Shown here in pieces: positions 7,973 to 16,435 of a DNA stretch of 59,581 nt. Numbering within the stretch: position 1 is the first letter of the stretch; each line of letters starts with the position of its first letter. A model generated the notes under the pieces. That model had not been told where the DNA came from, ran no database searches, and saw only the letters and a program-made list of their open reading frames with translations. The translations under genes and the position numbers were made by a program. Location: contig CAKVHW010000007.1 of assembly GCA_934754495.1 (NCBI GenBank), forward strand, positions 1-59,581. The letters run 5' to 3'. This DNA comes from an uncultured Clostridia bacterium. GTDB lineage: Bacteria; Bacillota; Clostridia; Christensenellales; UBA1242.

Positions 7973-8380
7973 ATGGATAAAAAATTAGTAACAACAGTTG
8001 CGGGCATTATTGAAAACAAAAATGGAGAAATACTATGTACCTTAAGAGATAAGGGCAAATATGATTATGTTTCGTATAAGTGGGAATTCCCAGGCGGAAA
8101 GGTTGAAGCTGGTGAAACCCAACACGAAACCCTTGCAAGAGAATTAATGGAAGAACTTGATATCAAGGTAGAGATTGGTGATTTTTATTATCAAGTAGAG
8201 CACGACTATCCAGATTTTCACTTGTCTATGGCAATATATAAATGCAAGTTTAATGGCGACCATATGGATATGAATGTGCATAAAGCCCTAATTTGGGTAA
8301 AACCACAAGACCTATTACTACTTGATTGGGCAAAGGCCGACTTACCAGTAGCAAAACAACTTGTTAAAGAATGTAAATAA
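7973..8380 (+). CDS. NUDIX hydrolase, MutT/NudG type
   Basis: 135 residues, the normal length for small MutT-like pyrophosphohydrolases. The Nudix box is at residues 42-63: G-x5-E48-x7-R56-E57-x2-E60-E61, with Asp in place of the last Gly (LDI). It starts with VAGIIENKNGEILCTLR, as in NudG/MutT enzymes that cleave oxidised or other non-canonical (d)NTPs to monophosphates. AAGGAG lies 10 bases upstream of the ATG. Monocistronic, ending at a bidirectional terminator shared with the aconitase-X genes. Confidence 0.9.
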   Translation: MDKKLVTTVAGIIENKNGEILCTLRDKGKYDYVSYKWEFPGGKVEAGETQHETLARELMEELDIKVEIGDFYYQVEHDYPDFHLSMAIYKCKFNGDHMDMNVHKALIWVKPQDLLLLDWAKADLPVAKQLVKECK

Positions 8381-8411
8381 TTAAAACGATATTTAATATT
8401 TAACCTAAATA

Positions 8412-8445
8412 AAAAAAGAACTCTAGAATATAGAGTTCGTTTTTT
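8412..8445. terminator. Bidirectional terminator between NUDIX gene and aconitase-X genes
   Basis: GAACTCTA / TAGAGTTC with a five-base loop, a T-run on the plus side and an A-run on the minus side; the flanking genes converge on it. Confidence 0.85.
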
Positions 8446-8459
8446 ATTGCTATTATTTT

Positions 8460-8906
8460 CTATTCCACTGTTACGGTGCCGTCTTCTAAGACGTGAATGG
8501 TGTCGCCTGTTTTGATTGCGGTTAGAATATCCGCCCCAAGTTTGTCGATTGCAATTATTGGCGAGTTTTCCCAGTTTTTAGCAAGAATTACACCGCTTGC
8601 TGCAAGTGAATCTATTTCGTTTGCAAATAATAGGGCTGCTGGGTTTATTTCCATTTGACAGACTGTTTGAATTACAAGTCCGCCTGTTGTTGACCCAATT
8701 GTTTGTGGTAAAATAAGTGCAATGCCTGTAAGGTTTTTGCCGTAAACATCAGGGTTGTTTTGGTCAGAACCGATTACTTGTTTTGCATTTTTTAATGCAG
8801 ATTTTTGGAATGTTGCTAGGGTATTAACGCCTTGACGAGAAACAACACATTTTCCGTCATAAGTACCTTTGCAAATAACTCTGCCTTTAAAAGTTTTCTT
8901 TGTCAT
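8460..8906 (-). CDS. Aconitase X small (swivelling-domain) subunit
   Basis: 148 residues from the ATG at 8906, whose first base is the last base of the large-subunit stop (TAATG), so translation is coupled. It matches the small DUF126 swivel domain: FKGRVICKGTYDGKCVVS at the start and a conserved core LILPQTIGSTTGGLVIQTVCQM. It pairs with the adjacent large subunit to form one dehydratase active site. An in-frame ATG at 8924 inside the large-subunit gene lacks an RBS. Known AcnX enzymes include archaeal phosphomevalonate dehydratase and bacterial cis-3-hydroxy-proline dehydratase. Confidence 0.88.
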   Translation of the reverse strand: MTKKTFKGRVICKGTYDGKCVVSRQGVNTLATFQKSALKNAKQVIGSDQNNPDVYGKNLTGIALILPQTIGSTTGGLVIQTVCQMEINPAALLFANEIDSLAASGVILAKNWENSPIIAIDKLGADILTAIKTGDTIHVLEDGTVTVE

Positions 8907-10180
8907 TATTTTGTACCCCCACAAATAATTTTTACAATATCGTCATCTTTGTAATAACGGCTTTTAGAGTAGGTGCGAAGCTTGTTGCTGTTGGTGATAA
9001 TTGGCTTGCCACCAGCGATAGGGTTGTTGGTGTACATTAGCGGACAAATTGACGACAACTTAATGCCAAAACCGATAAGTTTGTTGTAATCTTCAGTTTC
9101 TTTAAATTTAGCCAAAACATCAGGAGCACTTGTCATAATTGTGCGGATTTTTACTTTGTTTCTTCCGCTTGCTTTTAGTCCGGCTTCAATGCGACCTGTC
9201 CAGTTTTTAAGTTGGTTAAGAGTAAGATGTGGACAGCCAATAAAGCATAGGCTTGGTTTTGCATCCTTATTTTTCCACATAACAGGATATGATTTGTATA
9301 CACGTTCTAGTTCGGCATCGTCAATAACATAAGTCTTAACATCTTTGCTGATGATTTTGCTCTTTAGTTTTTTAGCTTCTGGTGTAAGGTTTTCAATGTG
9401 ATATAAACCTACAGCACCGTTAGATGCGGTGGCAGCACCAAAGTCTTTAAGATAGGAAACAACATCATCGGTTAATTCTGTGCCTAAAAACTTATCTAGC
9501 CCTTTTACATATGGCACATCTTCCATAACTTTCATACCAATTGCACTGCCTAAAATTTGTGCTTCTGGCAATTTGGTTGTTTTAACTTCAATTACCCAAG
9601 TTGCTTTTCTTCCTTCGTCAGTAAGTAGTCCAAATTTAGGGACTTTGCCAAGTATTGCTCCAAAAATGTCAAGCATTCCGCTATTTCGATTACAGCGAGC
9701 GCCAAGTACCGAGTTTGCAAAAACAACAGCACTGCTTTCCGCCCAAGAAAGTATATCACCGTATTTTGGTGTGTTTCCAACTTCATTTAGGTAGCAAGTG
9801 CAGGTGAATGCATTCTTGTTTTTAAGGCCAATTTTTGAAAGTTGTTCTTCGTAATGCTTTTGTTGGCTGTACATAATTTTGCTAAAAATTAGTTTGTTTA
9901 ATAGTCCGCATTTAACATTTTTGTAGTCTATTGGGCGAGGGTCAACTGTAAAAGGATATGGTGTTTTTAATCCTGCGTCAATAATCTCGTCCATAATGCG
10001 ATACACTGGCTTTAATAGCCCAATGCCAAATGATGTTACAATGTGTCCGTTGGTGGTTACTGGCACAAGTTCTTCTGCACCAAAAACATCGCCAAACTCA
10101 ACAAGTGTACGCATAATTTTGGCTTTTGTTTCGCCTTCTTTGCCATTTAATATGGCTTTTTCTTCTGCTGTAAGTTTCAT
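8906..10180 (-). CDS. Aconitase X catalytic (large) subunit
   Basis: 424 residues, starting MKLTAEEKAILNGKEGE, a typical DUF521/AcnX N-terminus; AGGAG precedes the ATG. Candidate iron-sulfur cysteines are visible in TCTCYLNEVGNTPKYGD, ARCNRNSG and CFIGCPHLT. AcnX enzymes dehydrate hydroxy-acids. In archaea the product feeds a modified mevalonate pathway; in bacteria the characterised reaction is cis-3-hydroxy-L-proline dehydration. Neither mevalonate genes nor a proline-imine reductase is nearby, so the substrate is open. The LysR gene just upstream on the same strand is the likely regulator. Confidence 0.9.
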   Translation of the reverse strand: MKLTAEEKAILNGKEGETKAKIMRTLVEFGDVFGAEELVPVTTNGHIVTSFGIGLLKPVYRIMDEIIDAGLKTPYPFTVDPRPIDYKNVKCGLLNKLIFSKIMYSQQKHYEEQLSKIGLKNKNAFTCTCYLNEVGNTPKYGDILSWAESSAVVFANSVLGARCNRNSGMLDIFGAILGKVPKFGLLTDEGRKATWVIEVKTTKLPEAQILGSAIGMKVMEDVPYVKGLDKFLGTELTDDVVSYLKDFGAATASNGAVGLYHIENLTPEAKKLKSKIISKDVKTYVIDDAELERVYKSYPVMWKNKDAKPSLCFIGCPHLTLNQLKNWTGRIEAGLKASGRNKVKIRTIMTSAPDVLAKFKETEDYNKLIGFGIKLSSICPLMYTNNPIAGGKPIITNSNKLRTYSKSRYYKDDDIVKIICGGTK

Positions 10181-10253
10181 TTTTCACTCCTATTTTAAGG
10201 TTTTAATTAATATAATTATAAACTAATATTAAATAAAAACAAAAAGAAATGCC

Positions 10254-11135
10254 TTACTTTTCTTTAACAATTTCAATAAATTTATCTAATGCATTGTTGG
10301 TGTGGCGAGTGTTTACAATACACACAAATTCACGAGCATTTATGCTAAAGTCAGGAAAAATTACATGAGTGTCACCGCTTTTTACTGAATCCTTGTAGTA
10401 ATCGGTGTTCACAAAGGCAATGCCAAATCCACGTTTTACAAATTCAAATAACAGAACATAATTGTCCAATTCGTATTTTGGGTGCAACTCAATTCCGCTA
10501 TTTAGGAAAAAGTTGTTAATGGTAACTCGAGAGTTGTTGTTTATGCTAGGCAAAATTAGATCGCTAGTAGGAAAGTCGCTCATTTCAACATTATCTTGCG
10601 GATATTTTTTCTTAAAATCGCTGTTTCCAAGCAATTGATATTTTACACTATAGTGTTTTACAATTTCAAAATTCTCTACATTGTTTATCTTGTCTACAAA
10701 TGCCATATCAAGTTCGTTGTTGTTGAGTTTTTCAATAAGTTTGTCTTCAGATGCTCTTATCATTGTGATTTTAATGTTTGGATATTTCTTGGCAAAAGTT
10801 GTAAGGTATTCAAGTAAAATTTGATTTATGTTTCCGCTATTTGCACCAATTCTAATCATTCCTTCGTTTAGCATTGTGTAGTTTTGAGCATCAACTTCGG
10901 CTTCGTCAAAAATGTTAATCACATTGCTAATTTTGTTGTATAGCATCGTGCCAAAGGTTGTAAGCTCTACACCTTTACTTTTTCTTATAAACAAAACCTG
11001 GTCAAGCGATTTTTCAAGTTCCTTTATTGCAAAAGACACGGCAGGTTGTGAAATGTACAACTTTTCGCTTGCCTTTGATATTTTCTTTTCTTCTGCAACA
11101 ACTTTAAATATCTTGTATAAATTAAGGTTTACCAT
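10254..11135 (-). CDS. LysR-family transcriptional regulator
   Basis: 293 residues, standard LysR length. The N-terminal winged helix is clear: KISKASEKLYISQPAVSFAIKELE (about residues 17-40), followed by a linker and a periplasmic-binding-like effector domain. A GGGAG lies unusually far (about 16 bases) upstream of the ATG, so the exact start is less certain. It sits 73 bp before the aconitase-X genes on the same strand, suggesting it controls them in response to a small metabolite. It is divergent from thyX. Confidence 0.9.
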   Translation of the reverse strand: MVNLNLYKIFKVVAEEKKISKASEKLYISQPAVSFAIKELEKSLDQVLFIRKSKGVELTTFGTMLYNKISNVINIFDEAEVDAQNYTMLNEGMIRIGANSGNINQILLEYLTTFAKKYPNIKITMIRASEDKLIEKLNNNELDMAFVDKINNVENFEIVKHYSVKYQLLGNSDFKKKYPQDNVEMSDFPTSDLILPSINNNSRVTINNFFLNSGIELHPKYELDNYVLLFEFVKRGFGIAFVNTDYYKDSVKSGDTHVIFPDFSINAREFVCIVNTRHTNNALDKFIEIVKEK

Positions 11136-11226
11136 AAATAGTGTTTATATCTCCCATAAAAAATTTGTTATTTTAATTATATCACGATGGTTGTATAATA
11201 GCAATAGTTAAAAAGGAGATAAAAAA

Positions 11227-12372
11227 ATGAAAGTTGAAATTGTTGCAGCTTCGTCACCATATAGGGTGAACATTGAAAACGAATTTAATAAAATGGCAGG
11301 AGAATTTGCGGGCATTTGTTATATGCCTGACACATTCGATAAGGTTATTGCTCAACCGCTTGAAAAGAAATTAAAAAGGGCAGAAATGACAAAGAAAAAT
11401 AATCATCATAGTGTGTTTGACCATGAATATGTTACTTTGTATATTGAGAATGTTCCAAAACTTTTTGCTATGCTTTTAAATAATGAAAAAATGTACACAA
11501 CAAGTGAAAAAAGTGCACGTTATACAAAAATGGCAATGGAAGGTATTGAGCTTGATTTATATCAAAAATGGGAAGAAATTTTTATTAAATTGATAACCGA
11601 TAAATATGGAAAAGTGGACTACTTTAATCCAAAACGTATTGAAAAATTAGCGCAAGAAAATGCAAGATACTTCTTGTCGGTTTACACTCCAACATCACTT
11701 GCATACACAACATCATATGGTCAACTTAGTAGAATTTATGGCTGGCTAAAAGATATGGAAACTACAGAAAACCCAATGCTTAAAAAACTTGTTCCTACTG
11801 CTAAAGATTTTTGTACAGCACTAGAGGTAAGAAAACTTGTTGTACCTGAGATTGCTAAGTATGGTAGTGTGCGAGGATTTAGTCTTATTGCGCCAAAGGA
11901 AAGAGAAGAGTATTTTGGTGATGTGTATTGCACAAAATATTTAGGTTCGTTTGCGTCACTTGCACAAGCACAACGTCATCGTACAACAAATTATGAATTA
12001 AAGGAACTTGAAAAACCACTATACTATGTTCCTAAAATAATTCGTGAAAATGAAGCTTTAAGGCAAGAATGGCTTAACGATATGCAAAAGGTTAAAGATG
12101 TGACCCCACAAGGCAAAATGGTGGAAATAATAGAACGTGGTACTCCTGAAAACTTTATTTTAAAAATGCGTGAAAGACTATGTACTTGTGCCCAGCTTGA
12201 AATACAAGAACAAACAAAACACACATTGGAAAAATATATCAACCAAGTTAAAGACGAACAAACCAAGAAAGTTTTGGAACAATATAATCATGGTGCAAGA
12301 TGTACAGCTGGTTATAAGTGCACATCTCCTTGTGGATTTAAAGAAGGTGTGGAAATGACACGTGAAATATAA
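11227..12372 (+). CDS. thyX: ThyX-like flavin-dependent thymidylate synthase, double-length
   Basis: 381 residues, against about 220-250 for typical ThyX. ThyX methylates dUMP using methylene-tetrahydrofolate and FAD. Two ThyX-like halves are visible. The N-terminal half has HHSVFDHEYVTLYIENVPK and SEKSARYTKM, which align with the FEHxxFTFxIE and SxRY parts of the family, but the expected RHR is replaced by NEK. The C-terminal half keeps RHR in AQAQRHRTTNYELKE and the later ERLCTCAQLEIQEQ. The tail RCTAGYKCTSPCGF carries three cysteines. Probably one half binds substrate differently; activity should not be assumed. RBS AAGGAG. Upstream of a small hypothetical gene, likely co-transcribed. Confidence 0.85.
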   Translation: MKVEIVAASSPYRVNIENEFNKMAGEFAGICYMPDTFDKVIAQPLEKKLKRAEMTKKNNHHSVFDHEYVTLYIENVPKLFAMLLNNEKMYTTSEKSARYTKMAMEGIELDLYQKWEEIFIKLITDKYGKVDYFNPKRIEKLAQENARYFLSVYTPTSLAYTTSYGQLSRIYGWLKDMETTENPMLKKLVPTAKDFCTALEVRKLVVPEIAKYGSVRGFSLIAPKEREEYFGDVYCTKYLGSFASLAQAQRHRTTNYELKELEKPLYYVPKIIRENEALRQEWLNDMQKVKDVTPQGKMVEIIERGTPENFILKMRERLCTCAQLEIQEQTKHTLEKYINQVKDEQTKKVLEQYNHGARCTAGYKCTSPCGFKEGVEMTREI

Positions 12373-12384
12373 TAAGGTAACAAA

Positions 12385-12942
12385 ATGAAATTATTAAATA
12401 ATAATAATGATATTTATTTTGTGGATGAGAACAATATATTAAAAAATAAAAACAAACCACAATTTTCATATAAATTAGAAGATTATATTTTTAGTTTTTA
12501 TGGCGAACGACAAGAAGTAATTACCACTAAAGCAGGTGCAATTGTTTTGCTAAAAAAACAAGGAATGCTTACAATGCATTACTTTACGAATAGTGGTGTG
12601 AAAGTGTTGTTGTATAAGGGTGAAGGTCAAAATCCAACAGTACCAAAAGCCATAAAAAATGAATATGTGTCTATGCGCGATACTGGAATGCTTCTAACGA
12701 TAGAACGAAACAATGGACAAGTGGACTATATTTATAAATTCTATAATTTTTGTAATACAATAAAAGAAGACTCATATTACAAATTAAAAAAACGTGTATT
12801 GAAAAATGAAAAAACAATTACCGAAAGGGCAATTATAAACGGTGTAAAATTTGATAATAAGAGTAAAAAAACAGCCAATCAGTTGTTTTACAACTATATT
12901 TATTATGATAATAATGATAATACGAATGACAAAACAGTGTAA
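12385..12942 (+). CDS. Hypothetical protein, Asn/Lys-rich
   Basis: 185 residues, 12 bp after thyX and probably in its transcript. I do not recognise it. It is soluble, rich in Asn, Lys and Tyr, without signal peptide, membrane segment or metal motif. The central part (KAGAIVLLKKQGMLTMHYFTNSGVKVLLYKG) looks like beta strands. The C-terminal end is low complexity (NYIYYDNNDNTNDKTV), and its last codons overlap the first copies of repeat cluster B. RBS AAGG. Nothing in the sequence ties it to nucleotide metabolism apart from its position. Confidence 0.55.
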   Translation: MKLLNNNNDIYFVDENNILKNKNKPQFSYKLEDYIFSFYGERQEVITTKAGAIVLLKKQGMLTMHYFTNSGVKVLLYKGEGQNPTVPKAIKNEYVSMRDTGMLLTIERNNGQVDYIYKFYNFCNTIKEDSYYKLKKRVLKNEKTITERAIINGVKFDNKSKKTANQLFYNYIYYDNNDNTNDKTV

Positions 12943-12974
12943 ATTGATGACAATAAATATATAGTTGTTGACAA
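12927..12974 (+). repeat. Phased TGACAA repeat cluster B (three copies, 21-bp period)
   Basis: TGACAA at 12927, 12948 and 12969, exactly 21 bp apart, with a near copy (TGATAA) at 12906. The first lies in the last codons of the preceding gene. The spacer before the last copy (TAAATATATAGTTGT) resembles those in clusters A and E. See the finding on this motif. Confidence 0.65.
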
Positions 12975-12993
12975 ATATTAAAACAATAAAAAT

Positions 12994-13071
12994 CGCCTTT
13001 TAATTTTAACTTAATTCATTTTAATAATTCTCCCCAAAAATGAATTGAGTATAATTAAAGGTGTTTTTTAT
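12994..13071 (+). terminator. Long hairpin terminator of the thyX operon
   Basis: An imperfect stem of nearly 30 bp (CGCCTTTTAATT... with ...AATTAAAGGTG) ends in a long T-run. Both sides carry the TTAATTCATTTT / AAAAATGAATTGA match. Confidence 0.8.
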
Positions 13072-13102
13072 TTTTTTGTTGACTCGGTGTAAATTTACAA
13101 TA

Positions 13103-13131
13103 TTGACATTGTGGTGTTTTTTTGATAAAAT
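13103..13131 (+). promoter_or_regulatory. Promoter of the beta-helix repeat protein gene
   Basis: TTGACA at 13103-13108, a 17-bp spacer and TAAAAT at 13126-13131. Confidence 0.65.
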
Positions 13132-13176
13132 ATAATTGCATTTTAATAATGTGTATCTTATAGGGGGATTTAACTT

Positions 13177-13965
13177 ATGGAAAAGAAATATGTTTTGTCT
13201 AAAGAAGCATATAAACTAATTGACATTTGTAGTGATAGAGGCTGTAGTGTATTGTCTTTAGATGACGATACTCATTCTTCAAGTTACTATTCTGGTTTAA
13301 CTGTTTATAGAGTTATTTATACTAAAGAAATTGTTGATGATAATGGCAAAATTCTTGCAATGCCTGGTGATATGGGTGGCTTTGTTCAATCTGAAAAAAA
13401 CCTAAGTCAAGAAGGTAATTGTGTTGTTTTGGATAATGCTGTAGTATTTGATAAGGCTGTTGTAAGAGATAATGCAATCGTTTCAGGCAGAGCAATGGTT
13501 TTTTGTGATGCAGAAGTTAGCGGTAAAGCAAAGGTTTTAGAAATGGCAATCGTTTATGATGATGCTCAAGTTTTAGATAATGCGACTGTTGCTGGACAAT
13601 CAACAATTAGAGAAGAGGCATCAATTTTCAATTGGGGTAAAGTTGATTTTTTTGCGGAAATCTCAGGTAAAGCGTTTGTGTGTGGCAAAGCTGAAGTATC
13701 GGGGTTTGCCAATGTGACAGGTAAGGCTTGTGTTAGTGGTAATGCTAGAGTACTTGGACTTGCAAAAATTTATGATAATGCACTAATTGATTCTAAGGCT
13801 ATTGTAACGGGCAGTGCAAAGGTTTATGGTAATGCTCGTGTTACAAACGATGCCAAAGTTTGCTCTAAAGCAATGATTGGTGGTAAAGCTGTTGTTGCTG
13901 ATAAAAAGGTTATTGAAAACAACGAAATTCTAAGAGGCTTTGATTTTGAAATTAAAACAAAATAG
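13177..13965 (+). CDS. Hexapeptide-like beta-helix repeat protein (YdcK-like)
   Basis: 262 residues. After an N-terminal part of about 75 residues with GDMGGFVQSEKNLSQEGNCVV, the rest is at least 12 short repeats of the form A-x-V-x-x-x-A, e.g. DNAVVFDKAVVRDNAIVSGRA (read in six-residue steps). This is the left-handed beta-helix hexapeptide pattern. The GG-F/W-V...NLS-Q-G entry followed by such repeats matches E. coli YdcK and related phage proteins, whose function is not established. It has no acyltransferase C-terminal signature or signal peptide, so it is probably a structural or binding scaffold in the cytoplasm. RBS GGGGG; own promoter and terminator. Confidence 0.8.
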   Translation: MEKKYVLSKEAYKLIDICSDRGCSVLSLDDDTHSSSYYSGLTVYRVIYTKEIVDDNGKILAMPGDMGGFVQSEKNLSQEGNCVVLDNAVVFDKAVVRDNAIVSGRAMVFCDAEVSGKAKVLEMAIVYDDAQVLDNATVAGQSTIREEASIFNWGKVDFFAEISGKAFVCGKAEVSGFANVTGKACVSGNARVLGLAKIYDNALIDSKAIVTGSAKVYGNARVTNDAKVCSKAMIGGKAVVADKKVIENNEILRGFDFEIKTK

Positions 13966-13984
13966 AATAATGTGATTTTAAAAT

Positions 13985-14016
13985 AAAAAGACCACTTTTG
14001 AAAGTGGTCTTTTTTT
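13985..14016. terminator. Bidirectional terminator
   Basis: AAAAGACCACTT / AAGTGGTCTTTT hairpin with a T-run on both strands, between two converging genes. Confidence 0.85.
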
Positions 14017-14050
14017 ATTGATATCTTTATATTAATATAAATTCTTGCTA

Positions 14051-14599
14051 TTAATACTTAACACGGTTGTTTTTGTCTTTGTCGGCTTGGTAAAATGCTT
14101 TGTCTAAGTCTCTAAACTTAACATTTGGGCAATGTTCTTTTTGATATTCAACACATTTTTCAATATAATCCATATATACTTTGTAATATTTTTCGTTTGC
14201 ATCTTTGCCGTAGAATGTAGGTTCTTCGGTTTTGTATACTTCACGATATGCACGTTGGTCAAATATTAAAAATGCATCAGGGTAAAAAAATCTTAATATG
14301 GTGCTTGCCATTGGAAGTTGGATTCCCTTAGAACCTAGTAATTCCATTACGCATTCCTTAATCTGTTTTTTATTTGGTCTGAGGTCGTCTGTTGTTTTAA
14401 CTGGAAGTTTTCTCACCTTTTTCATTGTTTCGGCACTAACATAAGGAATTCTGTTAATTTTCCACAACACAATCTCATTTAAAATGTCTAAATTTTCACG
14501 ATCATCTAAACCATCACTATTTTTAATGCGGTCAAAAATATGTTTACCGTCATTATAAGTGTAATTTTCTAATGATTTTTCGTAATCAGTCTTTTCCAT
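14051..14599 (-). CDS. Hypothetical protein with possible helix-hairpin-helix-like core
   Basis: 182 residues, no signal or membrane segment. The middle, 'ELLGSKGIQLPMASTILRFFYPDAFLIFDQRAYREVY', has the look of the helical region of base-excision glycosylase-like proteins (a LPMAS hairpin followed by a buried Asp in a DxR motif), but the family is not certain. The rest is charged and helical. It starts 22 bp after thymidine kinase on the same strand with AAGGAAA as RBS, so the two are probably one operon. A role in nucleotide or DNA maintenance is inference only. Confidence 0.6.
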   Translation of the reverse strand: MEKTDYEKSLENYTYNDGKHIFDRIKNSDGLDDRENLDILNEIVLWKINRIPYVSAETMKKVRKLPVKTTDDLRPNKKQIKECVMELLGSKGIQLPMASTILRFFYPDAFLIFDQRAYREVYKTEEPTFYGKDANEKYYKVYMDYIEKCVEYQKEHCPNVKFRDLDKAFYQADKDKNNRVKY

Positions 14600-14621
14600 A
14601 GTGTTTTTCCTTTCTTAAAAG

Positions 14622-15230
14622 TTAATTATTTTCATCTTTGTTGTTTAGTGCTTCTTGTTTTAATTTTTTATAACAACTAAAACATATTGCTTCATAACTA
14701 TCGTTTCCGCCAAGCATAATTTCGTCACCGTCAACAACAAGTTTTCCATTGTTAAACCTTGCGTTTACGGTGGCTTTTCTTCCGCACTTGCAAATTGATT
14801 TTAATTCCTTAATAGAGTCAGCAATTTCAACAAGTCTTTTACTTCCTTCAAAAAGTTCTGTTTTGAAATTGGTCATAAGCCCATAGCACAAAACGGGTAC
14901 ATAGTCCGACACTTCTTTAAGCTGTTCTATTTGGGCACGTGTTAAAAACTGTACTTCGTCTACTATTACAACACTTGAAGGTGTTAAAAAATCACGTTGT
15001 TTTACGAATTCAAATAAGTTGGTATTTTTATCAAAAGTTTCGCATTCGGCACTTAATCCAATTCGGCTTTTTATTATGATTTTGCCATCGGTAGATGTGT
15101 CACGATTGTCTATTGCAGATTTTATTAGTAAAACCTTAAATCCTTTTTCTTCGTAGTTAAACTTGCACATTAGTGCTTGTGCGGTTTTGCTACAACCCAT
15201 TGCGCCATACTTAAAATATAACTTTGCCAT
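14622..15230 (-). CDS. tdk: Thymidine kinase (type II)
   Basis: 202 residues; phosphorylates thymidine to dTMP in the salvage pathway. The P-loop near residues 9-17 reads GAMGCSKTA rather than the usual GxMxSGKS; this S-K-T form occurs in a clostridial subgroup of the family. RIGLSAE and the DEVQFL Walker B segment are present. The zinc-binding part is visible as CKCGRKA and CFSCYKK. With ThyX some 2 kb away, the cell has both de novo and salvage routes to dTMP. GGAG lies upstream of the ATG. Confidence 0.9.
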   Translation of the reverse strand: MAKLYFKYGAMGCSKTAQALMCKFNYEEKGFKVLLIKSAIDNRDTSTDGKIIIKSRIGLSAECETFDKNTNLFEFVKQRDFLTPSSVVIVDEVQFLTRAQIEQLKEVSDYVPVLCYGLMTNFKTELFEGSKRLVEIADSIKELKSICKCGRKATVNARFNNGKLVVDGDEIMLGGNDSYEAICFSCYKKLKQEALNNKDENN

Positions 15231-15329
15231 AACTTACTCCATTAAAAATATTATATCATAAATAGCTTAAGAAGTTAATAGTTTCCAGTACTTTTTGTTG
15301 ATTAGGTTAACAAAAAAAGAGCATTTTTT

Positions 15330-15357
15330 ATAAAAAAAGTACCATCATGGTACTTTA
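15330..15357 (-). terminator. mnmA terminator
   Basis: AAAGTACC / GGTACTTT hairpin with a five-base loop and a T-run on the minus strand, just after the mnmA stop codon. Confidence 0.8.
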
Positions 15358-15361
15358 ATCT

Positions 15362-16420
15362 TTAAATAATTTTTCCACCACCCACAACAATATCGTCAAT
15401 ATAAAATACTGCTGATTGTCCAGGGGTAATTCTTGCTACTGGGTGGTCAAATGTAACTTCTATTTTGTCGCCAATTACTAAGATTTTAGCAGGGTTGTCT
15501 TTGCTTTGATATCTAATTTTTACATTAACTTCAAGTGGTTTTGAATGATCAAAATCAATTAAGAAATTGTAGTTGTTTACAAGCATTTTGTCTTTGTACA
15601 ACTCGTTTTCTTCACCAACAATAAGTTCGTTTTTTGCTTTATTAAATCCTAGCACATACAATGGAGTAGGGTGTGTCACCCCAATTCCTTTTCGTTGACC
15701 TATTGTGTAATTGTATAATCCTTTGTGACGTCCAACAATAGTTCCGTCATGCATGACAATGTTGCCAGGTGTAGGTTTTAAATTGCTGTTGTCTTCTAAG
15801 AATTTTGCATAGTTTCCGTCCGGAATAAAGCAAATATCTTCACTGTCAGGTTTTGAAGCAACAGGCAAATTGTTGTCGTGAGCAATCTTCCTAATTTCAT
15901 CCTTGTTATGAAAATCGCCTAATGGTAACAAAAATTTATCTAGCATTGCTTTTGGCAAATTGTATAGAACATAACTTTGGTCTTTTTTTCCTGCATTTGC
16001 TTTTTTTAACACATATTGACCATATTTTTTATCATATTCGGTTTTTGCATAGTGTCCAGTTGCAATATAATCGCAGTCAAGTTCTTTTGCCTTTTGATAC
16101 ATATAACCAAATTTTAAATACTTGTTGCATTCAATACAAGGATTTGGTGTTTTGCAGTCAGCATAAGTTTGAATAAAGTCCTTAATAACACATTCGTGAA
16201 ACTCGTGGGTAAAGTTAAGAGTGTAGTGTGGAATGCCTAAAAAGTCGCACACACGTCTTGCGTCCATAGTGCTTTCGGTGTTGCAACATGTACCTTCAAC
16301 TTCACCGTCATAAAGTTTCATTGTTACACCAATTACTTCATAACCTTGCTGTTTTAATAGAATGGCAGCCACGCTACTATCTACGCCACCGCTCATTCCA
16401 AGCAAAACTCTTTTTGTCAT
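15362..16420 (-). CDS. mnmA: tRNA-specific 2-thiouridylase
   Basis: 352 residues. MnmA makes 2-thiouridine at U34 of tRNA-Glu, -Gln and -Lys using ATP and a sulfur donor. The PP-loop SGGVDSS is at residues 10-16; the first catalytic Cys is in NPCIECN near residue 97 and the second in SEDICFIPDG near 195; GRHKGLYNYTIGQRKG is the conserved tRNA-binding/central segment. AAGGAG precedes the ATG. It follows the cysteine desulfurase by 15 bp, which fits direct persulfide delivery from that enzyme, the usual arrangement in Firmicutes lacking a Tus relay. Confidence 0.97.
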   Translation of the reverse strand: MTKRVLLGMSGGVDSSVAAILLKQQGYEVIGVTMKLYDGEVEGTCCNTESTMDARRVCDFLGIPHYTLNFTHEFHECVIKDFIQTYADCKTPNPCIECNKYLKFGYMYQKAKELDCDYIATGHYAKTEYDKKYGQYVLKKANAGKKDQSYVLYNLPKAMLDKFLLPLGDFHNKDEIRKIAHDNNLPVASKPDSEDICFIPDGNYAKFLEDNSNLKPTPGNIVMHDGTIVGRHKGLYNYTIGQRKGIGVTHPTPLYVLGFNKAKNELIVGEENELYKDKMLVNNYNFLIDFDHSKPLEVNVKIRYQSKDNPAKILVIGDKIEVTFDHPVARITPGQSAVFYIDDIVVGGGKII

Positions 16421-16435
16421 AATAATCTCCTTGTT

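Noticed and set aside
14622..15230. Thymidine kinase as a pseudogene because of the odd P-loop
   Set aside because: The rest of the protein is intact, and the S-K-T P-loop occurs in a known subgroup of the family.
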